DNA from: Symmetrospora coprosmae | Taxonomy: Eukaryota; Basidiomycota; Cystobasidiomycetes; Symmetrosporaceae | Assembly: GCA_008802785.1 (NCBI GenBank) | Contig: VUYT01000001.1 | Location: forward strand, 1,054,001 to 1,118,000 | Reading direction: 5' to 3' | DNA: 64,000 nucleotides | Shown: piece by piece, positions 32,035-44,700 of the stretch | How positions within the stretch are numbered: position 1 is the stretch's first letter | How the letters are laid out: each line of letters starts with the position of its first letter | Translations under genes and position numbers: made by a program | The notes under the pieces: generated by a model | Seen by the model: the letters and a program-made list of their open reading frames with translations, nothing else | The model's database searches: none | Told to the model about the DNA's origin: nothing

Positions 32035-33256
32035 ATGTCTGTGCCAACGCGATCCGTTGGTACAACGAGATTGGAACGGCAAATTCACCCCGTCTCATCG
32101 AGCAACGACCACTACGGATACACCGAGTGCGTTGGTAACGCCTTCTTTCTGCCCCCTCCAGCAAGGGATCCCGGACGCCCTAGGCCATCCTCATCATCCC
32201 AACGTCAGGTGGCAGCGCATCCAGCATCGAGCGGCAAAGCAACGAAATCGTCCGGTAGCGCTCAGTCCCGCATGCCGGCTCAATCAACATCACAACCCGG
32301 ACGATCCGAGAACGATCAGGTCCAGGAGGAATCGCAGAGTGATGGTTCCGCACATGAGCAAGACGATGCGCTCGAGTCCGTCCAAGATGTGAGCATAGGC
32401 AAGCCGCATCCCGGTCGTGCCTGACACGCAGACGAGGCTCCAAGCCCGGACTCTACTGACATGCCGTCCCCCTGTACATATGCATTCAGAATGGAAAGCC
32501 CGGCGATGCACACAGACTCGAGGATCTAGGTATCCGAGATCCAGACCTCTACCTCGTCACAGAAGACCTCGTCGTCTTCCCTGGCCGCTCGGCTATTCTC
32601 ATCGCTCATTCAGAACCTTTCGCCAAGGACTTGAAGGACATGCAACTCCTCAAGAACGACATCGAGCTCGACGGGATCGACAGCGCCCGGCCTGTGTACA
32701 CACTCGCTACGCACTCTCGCAAAATCAGACACGTTCTCCTGTACATCTATCCCGAGCTCGAATCCAGCAAGAATCTCGACGTATCCCAGCTGCTAGACGG
32801 GTATGTCGTGAGCGACCTTTACGAGATGCCGATGCTATGGGAGCTTGTGCAAGAGAAGCTGTTGTGAGTCATGGCCGCGAAGCACATCTCATGAGAGGTG
32901 CTGATCTCCAAGCCGCTCCACTCCAGGCGCCGCCTCCAAGGCAAAAGCACACAGCTTATCGATATCGTCGACACACACGCCAGGGCTAGCCTGTTGTCGG
33001 ATGGAACGATTCTTTCCGTAGCCAGGACTTTGCTCGTAAAGAATCGCAAGAATTGGACAGCAACCCGCAGGCTTGCGCAGTCTACATGGGTCTTCAAGAT
33101 GGAATCAGGGAGCATCACGGTCAAGATGGATGGGGAGGCTGCGGCCGATCTGGTGAGCCTTATTCTGGTTCTACAGTATTGCGAGAACTTCGGGCTTGTC
33201 GAACAACGAGCTCACGATACGAATTTCGACAGTTCCTTGCGTGTATGACAGCCTGA
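32035..33256 (+). CDS. BTB/POZ-like protein 3 of the tandem array
   Basis: Exons 32035-32388, 32490-32863, 32927-33152 and 33233-33256 give 325 residues. Residues 1-118 are Ser/Gln-rich. The box reads LEDLGIRDPDLYLVTEDLVV, GRSAILIAHSEPFAKDL and ends MPMLWELVQEKLL; exon 3 has the tryptophan pair KNWTATR and STWVFKM and the string GEAAADL. The last exon encodes FLACMTA, equivalent to FLAALQAK in gene 2. Intron positions and phases (0, 2, 0) are the same as in genes 1 and 2. Function unknown; adaptor or dimerisation role inferred from the box. Confidence 0.75.
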
Positions 33257-33678
33257 TACAGAGCGACAGGGCCGAACAAGATCGTGCTCTTCAGGAGTTC
33301 ATCGCAGTAATTGGCAGTCTGGAACGGGAACTCGCACCGCGTGCAAGGCAGAAGTCATGGGGCGCCTGCGCCGCCATCGCAGTCGGACTGGGGATTGGCT
33401 AGTGCAGTTGCGACCGAGTCTCTTACGCGGCTCGGACAAGATGATTGTTGTACCGGAATGTCATTTTGCATAAGTTACCCTTTTCCATCTCGTCAGCGAG
33501 CGAACGGCGGCCAATATTCCCCGTTGATCCGGTGCCTGTCCCTGCTTCCCTGCGCACGTACCACACGTTCCAATCACGGGGCACTACAAGACGACTACTT
33601 AAGCGAGCGCTTGTGGTACGTCCGAGATCTCCCAACTTTCCGTGTCGCATCGTTCCCCTCCCGAATCTCCGAGCATTG
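33257..33678. other. Spacer before BTB-like gene 4
   Basis: About 420 bases between tandem paralogues; no coding or repeat signal seen. An acttaag string near 33596 lies about 80 bases upstream of the next ATG. Confidence 0.45.
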
Positions 33679-34706
33679 ATGATGTCCCAGAAGGCAAAGG
33701 CGAACACGGCTGCGAAGGCGGCGAAGAGTCGTGTCAGGACGACAGGAGCGTCTGCTCAACTCAAATAAGGACTACACACTCAACTCCTCTGGGAGCGAGG
33801 ACAACAACGCTCAGGGTCGTGCGGCGCCGGCGCCTTCCGTCCCGAAGTCGCGAAGTGCGCCTCGAGTCGCTCTCGATACGGTGCCCGGCAGAGTAAGTGA
33901 TCCAATAGTTACTGCGGCGGACGAGCTCAGCCCTGACCATATCTCATGACCAGGGCGTCAGTGGGAGTGCCAGCGACGCGACATATTACACGCTCTCCCA
34001 GCTCGCAACCAAGGCGCCAGACAGCTGCCTCGTCACCTCAGACGCAGTCATCTTTCCCATCCGGAATGCTGTGCTGTCAGTGTACTCGTCGGCACTTGCC
34101 GAAACCCTCCAGGCGGAGGTGAAGCCAGATCCGGATATCCTCCGCCTCGCAGGCATGCGAAGCGATTTCCGCATCATCAGGCTCGACGAGACTGCCGACA
34201 ACGTCGAGATTCTCTTGCAATACCTCTGTCCTGAGCTGGCGAATCCGAAAGATCTCACTTTCGCCGAGCAGCTCCAGCTCTTCGAAATCGCGAACAGGTA
34301 TGGGATGGGAATGCTGCGCGAGTTGGTCCTCGACAAGATGAAGTGGGTGCAGACAGATAGCGACCAGAGCAAGTTGTGCATGACTAAGGCACAGCACTCC
34401 AGCCCTTCAATCCAGAACCTCACATGCACGCATGCAGCACTTCTGTTTGCGTGCGCTGTCAGAACCAAGGAGTCGGCACTACGACAGGCAGCAGAGAGGA
34501 CGCTGGTCGCACGGATCGGGACATGGGATGCGAAACGTGCACCAGAGCGGCCGGGAGAATGGTTGTTTAGTGACCGGCGACGGGGAACCGGGTACAACTT
34601 CGGGACCGGACGTTTCGAGTCTTTGGAGCCAGCGCGCGTCCAGATGGAGGAACGCACTGCAACGGACCTCTTCCTGCTGTGCGCTATGTCGGCAGACTAC
34701 CACTAG
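33679..34706 (+). CDS. BTB/POZ-like protein 4 of the tandem array
   Basis: Exons 33679-33732, 33770-33892, 33954-34342 and 34403-34706 give 289 residues. The short basic N-terminus starts MMSQKAKANTAAKAAKSR. The box reads LATKAPDSCLVTSDAVIF, IRNAVLSVYSSALAETL and ends YGMGMLRELVLDKM. The phase-2 intron after the box is kept (AA|C), giving KMNPSIQN. The C-terminal part holds GTWDAKR, GEWLFSD and the degenerate family string ERTATDLFLL; here the intron after ADL found in genes 1-3 is absent and the tail reads straight through to SADYH. This is the most diverged copy. Its end faces the zinc-cluster regulator gene 164 bases away. Confidence 0.75.
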
Positions 34707-34870
34707 CGGGGGGCAGTGTCCGGCTCGCAATGGCATCCGCGATGGCATCAATGGTACTCGTAGCAGAGCTGCATGATAACTCGCATTTCTGGGGCCCTTC
34801 GTTTCGGTCTCGGCCATCGGGCAGATCTCTAAATAACAATTCGCAACAACAGGTCTTACTGCACGGCATC

Positions 34871-37800
34871 CTACTCCGAAGGCATGACCGGGTTGTGAGA
34901 GAGGAAGGTTTCTAGCCATTCCGTGGAGGAAGCAGAGTTGAGCTCGTCCAGCGAGAAGAGGGACCAGTCGACGTTAACCCCGCTGAGGTTGGACAGGGTC
35001 GGATCCGACATGCCGCCGCTATTGTACTGCGGCTGCGAGAGGGGCGGAAGTGAAGCCTGATACGACGCCGGATCATGCATGAACTGCCAGAAGTCCTGAT
35101 CAAGCTCCTTCTCGAGTGTGCTGCCCGCCTCCGCGCCAGTCTCCGTGCTTGAAACGGTAGATGGGGTGACCTCCTGCTGAGGAGACGTACGCTGCGCCGA
35201 CGTCGAGGGAGACACGCTGTCGCCGCTGCCTGACTCGGCCATGATGCTGATCTTCGGGCCAGTCCGGCCCCGCGGCAGAAGCGCGCCGCCAGGCGCAATG
35301 TACTCGAAGAACGAGTCGCTGCCCGTTAAAGGCGGGAAGCTGTGCGCTTGCTGCACCCTTTGCCGTGCGCGAAGCTCGGAGATCCCACGTGCCAGGGTCT
35401 GTAGGTGCGGCAGAACCTGCGGGTCGAGTACAAGCATCAGCCAGGATGCCAGTTTAGACGGCCGGGGCACCCGACTGACATGTCCTGAACTCCATCCTGT
35501 GACGGCGACCGCGTCCCGCAAGCTCTCGAGATCTTGAATCTTCTCGGCCAGGGAGTAGTCTGGCCGACCGCCATTCTCAGTGTCTTCGGTTTCCATGAGC
35601 ATCGAGACCCACACGAGCAGGCCTTCGAAGACGAGGTATCCGCTAGAGACAAGAACACGCAATCAGCCGAGTCGCAACCCACGACAGGACCTCTACTCAC
35701 GGAAGGAAAAATTCTGCCGAGTCAGACGACGACAGCTTGAAATACTCGGTAATGACCTTGACAACCCTCCGGGCGCTGAGGAACGCCTCCTCCTTTGCCT
35801 TCTCTTCCAGCGCCCGAAGCGATTCCCGGTAGTCGCCTTCGGCACCCGAGTATAGACCGGACAGGCCTTCCGCCCGCTGCAGCTCTTCCTCTTGCGCACG
35901 CCAGCTGATGATGCGCCATGCTTGGACAGTGAGGAACTCTCCAGCGTATCGAACGATCTTGAGCTGTTCGGGCTCGGAGTACGTAGGGTTTGCCTCAATG
36001 AACAATCTGCTCCCCTCGTTGACTGTGCTGCGGATCTTGGCTAAGCGTGTCCAAAAGTTGGTGAAGTAGCCGATCTTTAAGCGCGCCTGTGCGATCGCGA
36101 GAGCTGGCACAGAATGCGGGAGTCTTGCATCAGCACAACCGGTGAGATACTCTGGCTGATTTGGTGTGACTCACGCTGAGCAATCTCGGTTACGAAGCTG
36201 CGGCTGAGCTGCATCGCGGCAGCCCAGACCTGCATGAGGACCGACCCTTCAGGCAGACTAGCGGAGGAGGCATCGAAGTATGCTGTCAGGAACCGCGCAG
36301 CCTTGTGATGTGCAGCCTTGTATAGCGCGGCCTCGACACCACACACTCACTCGTCCGGCCAGCTGTCGGCCAAGGCTTGCGCGCTTGGAATCGGTAACGG
36401 TGAAGTTTCGTCTCTTCGGAAGATGAGGAAGACGTCATTACTCGTGCTGTAATCAAGCGACGAGGGGACGTGTCAGCCTGAAGTGCTCTCGCAAGTAAAG
36501 CTTTGTACCCACAAATCCAGGGCTCGGCCCGTAGCACTCGCTATCAATGCATCTCGAATGCCGACCGTCCACGCGATGCTGTAGAAGGCGGAGAACGGAT
36601 CTGCTTTCGGGCTGTCTGTATACACCGTCTTGCCCTGAGCTCTGTAGACCGCGGCAGGGTCGTTGGCGAATGTGCAGACCGTGCAGTGCGCCCAGCCGGA
36701 CGTGCCGCCCTTGACAGGGTCTTCGACATCGGCTGTGAAGGTCAGCATCTCCTCTGCAAGCAAACGGAGATGCGACGCGGCGGCAGAGGAGAAAGGGCGG
36801 GCTTCTTTGCTTGCTGTGCGGGTGTAAGCTAGTGGGTCGCGGTACACTGGATGATGCACCGCCTCAGCCATCGACGCGATGGATGGAGACAGGATGCATG
36901 ACCGGCTCACGAATGATTAACATCTCTGCGATCATGAGGGCCACAGTCCCTCTCAGATCGGGTTTTGCGAAGATACCGCAATCGTTGATGCGCTTGATGG
37001 CGAGGTTGAGCAGTTCCGCGGCGAGTCTATCACGCCTCGCGCCGTACTGGCAGAGGGTTGTCCCTTCTCGCAGCTGCTTGCTCTGCCCCAACTCTAACAA
37101 TGTAGGCGCGCCCGCGCCAACGAGAGCTGCGGTGTTTGAGCTTCTTGCGGACAGGGCAGCCAGGCAGGTGAAGAGGGCCTGGTCGACCGGAACCAGATTT
37201 GCGATGCGAGACCCGGCCCTGTCGAAGTCTCCGGCAATGTCGACGCACCGAACGAGGGGCAGGGTGGCGCTGCGAGGGTGCTCCTACATCAGCCCCAGAT
37301 GCCCGCCCGCGCGGTGGCGAACAGGCGGGACCTACATCTTGAGCTTGGCGAGACCGAAGATGAGATCGCTCATCAGCCCATCGGCGTCCTCGAGGTTGGC
37401 CAGAGCGACTTCAGCGGGTCGGGGCAGCAGGCTGTTCGTCATGCCTCGCGGCGCCCTCCCCTGCGCCTCGGCTTTCTGGACAGCGGTCGAGCCGGATAGC
37501 GCGTCTGCGTCCATGGCTGAACCAGACGTGCCTTCGCCGTTGCCGTACAGACGTTTCGCTTGTGCGATGCGGGTCCCCTTTGAGAAGCCCCGCAACTTGG
37601 GAGCAGAGTCGACGCATCTGCCAGTCGTTGGGAGGAGGGGACAGTGTCAGATCCCGCTCGCTTGGAGTCGGATGCCATCGACATCGACTGACTGCAACTT
37701 CATCGCTTGACACTTGATGCAGTCATCTTGGCCTGTTCAGCCATGTCAGCCCGCTCTGCCTCTGATCCTCGCGCATGGACATACAGAGGACTGACCAGTC

Positions 37801-38117
37801 GGTCTCTCGCACTTGACACGCCTCTGTGCGCCCGGAAGTTAGTACAGGCTGGCGATCAGCACACACACACTGCGCATACTATTGCTGCCGTCTTCGCTCG
37901 CGTGCAAGCTCACCAGCCGACACGGTTGGCAGGCAAGGCGGGGCTTGTCCTTCGCCTTGCCCGACGCCGGCTCGAGGGTGTCGCCTTGCACGGCAGCATC
38001 GACGTCGACGTCCATCGACATGCGTCGCGCTACTGCACCATTGCCGTTGCCATTGCCATTGCCATGTGTCGCATTCTCTGGCGACGTTGACGGCGTGCGG
38101 TCGTCGCCCATTCTCAT
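34871..38117 (-). CDS. Zn(II)2Cys6 fungal transcription factor, ten exons
   Basis: Exons (minus): 38117-37914, 37823-37796, 37732-37693, 37617-37336, 37269-36903, 36862-36513, 36446-36351, 36257-36175, 36103-35701, 35642-34871; phases agree, 874 residues. The zinc cluster is at C63, C66, C73, C82, C85, C92 (C-x2-C-x6-C-x8-C-x2-C-x6-C), assembled from four exons. Just before it lies a short Asn-Gly repeat. The middle (LEDADGLMSDLIFGLAKLKI, ARRDRLAAELLNLAIKRI, PFSAFYSIAWTVGIRDAL, NDVFLIFRRDE) fits the fungal-specific regulatory domain. The C-terminus is acidic and Ser/Pro/Trp-rich (QDFWQFMHD, DWSLFSLDEL, EWLETFL), a plausible activation domain. Nuclear DNA-binding regulator; target genes unknown. 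The acceptor of exon 8 and the weak donor of exon 5 are the least certain points. Confidence 0.85.
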
Positions 38118-38396
38118 TTGGAATTGCCCTGGCTTGACCGGACTTTACCAATGCAGCGGGTGTCGCTCGCCCTTCTTCAGACAGCTGGAGCGCAGTGGCT
38201 CATTAGCCCTGCTATGATTAAGAGTGGTGCGCGTAGAACGGGGGGCCACAGCGAGGACAGCAGAGCAGCAGGACGAGAAGGTCGCCGGAGCGACACGCAC
38301 GCACGTGAAAAGGGAAGGGGATCCGTCATGGCATTACGGGCTTTATCTGTTATTTCGTAGCGATGCAACAACATTGTAATACTACGGCCCTGCGCC

Positions 38397-41124
38397 TCAC
38401 CTAGACGGAGCCAGCCTCCAGAGCCCATCCTTGCCCTTGGTGACGACTCCCTCCGCCTTTGCAGCGTCCAGGAACGCCTCGAGCTCGCTGAGCGTGTGCC
38501 CGGCATACGAGACGACCATGGCGTTGAGCATGTTCTGCAGGCGCACAGCGGGGAGCGAGTGCAGGTTGCTGAGCGCATTCTGGATGAAAGGCCAGTGCTG
38601 CTGCATGGCGGCAAGAGACGCCTGTGCCCGCTCGGCGGTGAAACCGGCAGTGGCGGCCTCCGCCCCATGCGCGAGGACGGACCCGGACGCGTGCAGAGGG
38701 AGGTGCTGCTGCGAGGAGCCCGCGTCTGCCACAGCAGCAGGCACGGGGACACGCTCGAGGATCATCCACGTCTGCGCATCGGCGCTCGTGTCTGTCGACA
38801 CCGTGCACGCCAGGACACCCTTCTGCGCCCAAAACTGCAGAGCAGCTCTGACGGGCCCTGCCTCCGCCATTCTGAGGGCCTCCTGCAAGTCGAGCACACT
38901 TCTCTCGGCTACATTGGAAGCGGTGTACGAATCTCATCAGAATCACAGTCTCCGCATTCTCCCAGTCAGTATACTTCTGTACTTACGCTGCTCCGAAAAC
39001 AGCTCGAGCACGCTAGCCTTGAGTGGATCCGTCTCGACTTCGACCGTCCTGTCTCGCAGCTGGATCTCCATCGTCACGCTTCCCATGGTTGGCAGCCAGG
39101 TGAGCTTCTTGCCAGGCTTGTGCTTGCGGTACGAGGCCTCGTAGGCGGATGTAAGCCGGCCCAGCTGCCCTGGCAGCCTGAGACTTGACTTTTTGTACTC
39201 TGGCCAGAAGAGATGCGAGATGATAGTAGAGTGCAGCGGGGATGCCGATATCTGCGAGACATGCAAGTGGAAATAGTTGAGCTGTAGTCGCGTGTCGGCG
39301 CGGCCAGAAGGCAGGCTTACTGGTGCGACACCGTGCAAGGCTGTGTCCGTCCGCTTGCTGTCCGCGCAGTCCTTGAGCATGACTTCCAAGCCCTGCAGTG
39401 CCTGTTCGCCAAAGCGCACTTTGAGCGTCTCGACGCTCCGCAGCTCCTTGTCGTACGCATAAGCCTTGATTGCGAGCAGGCGACCAGCCAGTAGCGTCTG
39501 CAGCTCCTTGATGAAGAGCTCCTTCGTATCGTAGATGGACACAAGGATCTGGATGATGTCTGCTGCCCTGTTCCGGCTATAGTCGGCCGGCGCATCGATA
39601 GGGGCCGGCGTCCACGTGTAGTTTTCGTCCACGAATGACTCGATGAGATCTTCCTGCTTCTCCGTGAGCAGGCCACGCACCTCCCCCGCACGCGTCGCAT
39701 CGTGCCCATCGTCGCCCGCACCGAGTAGCTCCCGCATGAGTTCGCTGTCATCCTCGATCATCCCGCTGACAATACAGCGGATGGTATCGCTCCTACCGCG
39801 GAGGTACGCCCGGATCCCGCCTGCCACACGCGCAAGGAGGACGCCAGGCGGGTCGAGGACGCGGAGGACTCTGATGAGGCTGATGTACTGCGTGATGATG
39901 TCCTTGGTGTTGGCGCCCGGGTGCAAGAGACGCTTCTTGACCTGACGTGTGAGGGACTTGACGAGCTGTGCCTTCTGGTCCGTCTTGTCGAGGCAGGTTT
40001 TCAGGTCGCGGATCGCCGGGAGCGAGGCCGGATAGTCGACAATGATGTCGAAGAGCTCGGAGATGCGCAGTGCGAGCACCTGGTTGTACACGTGCCACTC
40101 GAAGCGCTGCATGGCGGGTCGGAGGACCGAGACGGCTTTCCGGCGCGCGTACTCCTCTGCAGCCGCTTGCGCTGCCGCATCTTCGGCGCTGGCATTCTCG
40201 TAAGCCAGTGAATAGATGGCGATGAGCCATTGGCCGACGTCGTTGGAAAGCCACTCTGCCAGCGCGTCGAGCTGCCCCTCTGTCTCGAAGTCGCCGGCGA
40301 GCTTATCCTTGATCCGCTCTTCGATGGCTGTATACGCAACCGAGAGGAGCAGCGGCTCCAGTCGCTCGAGCAGCGACAGGTAGTGTATCGCACGGATGAC
40401 ATTCATGTCTGTTGCTCGCTCCTCCGCGTCTGCTTCTTCGGGCTGTCCCGCGTCTGCATCGAACCAGGTGCGAGTGACGCCGTAGAAGGCGCGGAGGCCT
40501 CCGTAGAAGGCGGGTCCGGTGAGGCGGGGGTACAGGAGATGCAGGAAGTGCTGTCTGAATTTCTGCACGAGCGAGAGGGGTGGGGTGGACGACGAGCTCG
40601 CAGCTGGCGGGATGGCGGCGGAAAGGGCCTCGTGCGGCTGCGACCAGATCTGGAGGTAGGTGGCGAAGCGGATCAGGACGGACCGCACGTCGGGCTCCTC
40701 TGGCTCGTCCAGGTATGTCGCCAGCTCTTGTACAAGGATTGCATCAAAGGCCAGGGTGACCTGGTCTGGGAACGTGAAGGAAGCATCAGCTTTCACCGCG
40801 CGAGCCTCTGAAGAAGGGCGATCCCGACCCACCCGTGTGCCAGTCCAGGAGCTCGGCTATCATGCCTACGGCGCCCAGCCTGTTGACGGCCTGCACGACA
40901 TCCTCGCTCGGCTGCAGCTCGAGCGTGCTCTCCTCGAGGACCCTCGGTGCGAGAAAAGCTGTGGCGACGTGCCAGGCCCTGGTTGTCTCGCGCAGTTCGG
41001 CCTTGTCGACGTTGGTGGGGGGAGCTGCAGGGGAGCTCGTACTTATGGAGCTAGCAGGGGGAGGAGGAAGGAGAGAAGCGAGGGAAGACTCCCAGATGGC
41101 GGCAATGCCCAGCGCGGTCGCCAT
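38397..41124 (-). CDS. APC2: Anaphase-promoting complex subunit 2 (cullin-like scaffold)
   Basis: Exons 41124-40833, 40789-38987 and 38908-38397 give 868 residues (human APC2: 822). Landmarks: LLDWHTADASFTFPDQVTLA across the first intron, a long alpha-helical repeat region, the cullin-type core with NRAADIIQILVSIYDTKELF, FHLHVSQISASPLHSTIISH, FWPEYKKSS, KLTWLPTMGSVTMEIQLRDR, and the C-terminal winged-helix part with HWPFIQNALSNLHSLPAVRL, TLSELEAFL and DGLWRLAP. APC2 binds the RING subunit APC11 and forms the catalytic module of the APC/C, which ubiquitinates securin and cyclins. The last intron separates the cullin core from the C-terminal winged helix. Divergent from RPB2. Confidence 0.92.
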
Positions 41125-41757
41125 TTGTCGAGGTTGAGGATTTGCGGGAGTGTGGACGCGTGATGCGCGTCAGGAGCCGGAGGGATGGTTGGACGGCACC
41201 TCAGAGCCTAGCGTGATGATGCATTGGTTGACAGACTCTCGTTCGTTCATTCCATTCGATTAATGTGACTGTGCATCTTCCGCTGACGTGGCTGACGCCC
41301 TGTGTTGCGCTGCTGCTTGACTGCCAGAGCTTCGAAGCGAGGCAAGGCAAGGCACGGCATGGCACCGTGACTGTAGCTCCTCTGCTCTAGACGGACTTGC
41401 CGGGGACCCCATCAAAGCAGGAAGCAGCACCACACAGCGCTGAAGGACTCCCAGCAGGAAAGGGCGATAAGCAAGACCGGGCATAGGATCGCTGCATTAC
41501 CCGGGGAGCAGGAAGCGACCGGGGCGGAAGGGCGCAGACAGCATCGGGCTGCAGTCTGTCTGCCTGTCGACGAGAACAAGGAGGAGCACAGCGTGGGAGA
41601 CACTCGTGGCAGTGATCAGGCAGGGGGAACTACGTAGACACAGACAGCAAGCACCTGCTGCTCGGATCGCCTCGCCTCGTCAGAGACGCCCGGTCTGCTC
41701 GTCAAAGCCGCGTCGCCAAACCAGCTCCGAGATCGCAACTCGACCACCCGCTGCACC
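41125..41757. promoter_or_regulatory. Divergent promoter region of APC2 and RPB2
   Basis: About 630 bases between the two ATGs. No clear TATA element or coding frame; includes the short repeat gcaaggcaaggcacggcatgg near 41343. Expected to hold both 5' leaders. Confidence 0.5.
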
Positions 41758-44700
41758 ATGGCCGACTATGAGGGGTCCCTGTACGAGGACACGTCCTTGA
41801 CGCAAGAGGTGTGTGTGCTTCGCTGTGCTCCCACTAGCGCCGCTGCGCCGTGGCCCTCGGTGCCAGGTCTCGTCCTAGAGATTACTGAGCACCGGAGGAG
41901 GCAGCCGAGAAGGCAGCAAGGAGCAGCAACGCAACGAACAGGGCTGACCGGGTGACGCATGTCAATCCACAGGACTTCTGGGTCGTCATCTCGTCCTTCT
42001 TCAGCGAAAAGACGCTCGTCTCGCAGCAGATTGCCTCCTTCAATGAGTTCGTCACAAACACGATGCAGGAGCTCGTCGACGAGAATGCCACCTTGATCCT
42101 CGACCAGAACCCGCAGTACACGGGCAAGGACAGCGAGGAGACGAAACGGTACAAGATCAAGTTTGGCCAGATCTACCTCTCGCGCCCGACCCAGGTCGAG
42201 GCGGACGGGTCTGTCGCGCCCATGTTCCCCAACGAGGCTCGGCTGCGCAACCTCACCTACTCGGCCCCGCTCTCGGTAGATATCGAGAAGAGCGTCAGCA
42301 GGCACATGCCGGGCGACTATGACGGCGAGACGGGCGAGCCGATATGGAGGAACGTCGATGACAACACGCGGGATGACGAAGAGGTGCCCGACGAGGATCT
42401 GACCGAGGAGGAGAGGGCGGCGAAAGAGGCACAGAAGAAGTATTCGAAGGCCTACATTGGCAAGGTACCCATCATGTTGCAGAGTGACTTCTGCATTCTC
42501 GCTCCGCAAGATGAAGCGAGTCTGTTCGAGCTCAACGAGTGCCCGTACGACATGGTCAGTCGCGCTCGAATCCACGCTTCCTGTCGAAGCGTAGGCTGAC
42601 GTAGGTCGTCCAATGATACACAGGGCGGCTACTTTATCATCAACGGGTCCGAGAAAGTCCTCATTGCGCAGGAACGCACAGCTGCCAATCAGGTCTACGT
42701 CTTTGCCAAGGCGCCGCCATCAGCCGTGACGTACCAAGCCGAGATCCGGTCGGCAGTCGAGAAAGGAGGAAAGACGATATCGCAGATGACCGTCAAGATG
42801 ATGGCGGCCAAGCACTCGGCTTCAAACGATACGGGCTCGACCGGTCAGACCATCAAGGCCGGCCTGCCATACATCCGGAACGACATTCCTATCGTTGTCG
42901 TCTTCCGAGCGCTCAACGTCATCGCCGACAAGGACATTCTCGACCACATCTGCTACGACCGAAACGACACGGAGCTGCTTGACATGATGAAGCCGTGTCT
43001 GCAGGAGGCTTTCCCGATCCAGGACCAGGAGGTGGGGCACACGTGGGGCATGCAGGAGCAATAGTGAACCAAGCTGACGCTTGGAAAACGGCCGCTTTCG
43101 CAGGTCGCACTGGACTTTATTGGTCGACGAGGCACAACTACCGGTCTAAACCGGGAACGGCGGCTGCGGTATGCACAGGAGATTTTGCAGAAGGAGATGC
43201 TTCCGCACATCTCGATGAGCGAAAACCAGCAGAACAAGAAGGCCTACTTCTTCGGGTACATGGTGCATCGCCTGCTCCTCGCTGCTCTGGAACGGCGGGA
43301 GCTCGACGACCGAGATCACTATGGGCGAAAGCGGCTGGACCTGGCTGGACCGCTGCTCGGCGCCTTGTTCCGGATGCTGTTCCGCAAGCTGACGAAGGAT
43401 GTCTACCGGCATCTGCAAAAAGTCCGTCTGGTCTTGTCGCTTGTCGAAGTGGGCGCCACTGACCCCGTGACGTTTGTGCCCGTCCTCAGTGCGTCGAGAC
43501 GCAGAAGGAGTTTGACTTCGATAAGGCCATCAAGTCTACGACAATCACGAACGGACTCAAGTACTCGCTCGCAACGGGGAACTGGGGCGACCAGAAGAAG
43601 TCCATGTCGGCAAAGGCAGGCGTGTCGCAGGTCTTGAACCGGTACACGTTCGCCTCGACGCTGTCGCATCTACGGCGCTGCAACACGCCCATTGGCCGAG
43701 ACGGCAAGATTGCCAAGCCGCGCCAGCTGCACAATTCGCACTGGGGCATGGTGTGTCCAGCGGAGACGCCGGAGGGGCAGGCGTGTGGCCTCGTCAAGAA
43801 CCTCGCGCTCATGGCGTACATCTCGGTTGGCTCGCCATCGGCGCCCATTGTCGAGTTCTTGGAGGAGTGGGGAATGGAGAATTTCGAGGAGTTCAGCTCG
43901 GATCTGTCGAGGTCGACAAAGGTCTTTGTCAACGGAGTCTGGCAGGGCGTGCATCGCGACCCCCACCAGCTCGTCACGACCATCAAGAGGCTGCGCCGCT
44001 GCGCCGATATCTCCGCCGAGGTGTCTGTCGTCCGGGATGTCCGAGAGCGGGAGCTGCGGATCTTCACCGATGCAGGGCGGGTGTGCCGTCCGCTCTTCAT
44101 CGTCGAGGAGGACATGAACCTGGCACTCAAGAAACAGCACATCAACTGGCTCACAGAGGGAGTTGACGATGCTGGAGAGGCCTTCCGCTGGCAGCAGCTG
44201 GTCGACCAGGGCATCGTCGAGTATCTCGATGCAGAGGAGGAGGAGACGGTCATGATTAGCATGACGCCGCAGGATCTCGAGGAGGTCAGGACGTACCAGC
44301 TCACTGGCAAAATCGCGGAAGTGCCGCTCGAGCTTGGTGCGCGAGTCAAGCCGTCCGTGGCGACGTACTGCCAGACTTGGACGCATTGCGAGATTCACCC
44401 CGCCATGATTCTCGGCATTTGCGCGTCCATCATTCCTTTCCCCGACCACAACCAGTCGCCTCGAAACACCTACCAGTCTGCGATGGGCAAGCAGGCCATG
44501 GGCGTCTATCTCACCAACTACCAGGTCCGCATGGACACCATGGCAAACATCCTCTACTACCCGCAAAAGCCGCTGGCGACGACCCGGTCGATGGAGTACC
44601 TCCGCTTCCGAGAACTGCCAGCAGGTCAAAACGCCATCGTCGCCATCTTGTGCTACTCTGGATACAATCAGGAAGATTCCGTCATCATGAACCAGAGCAG

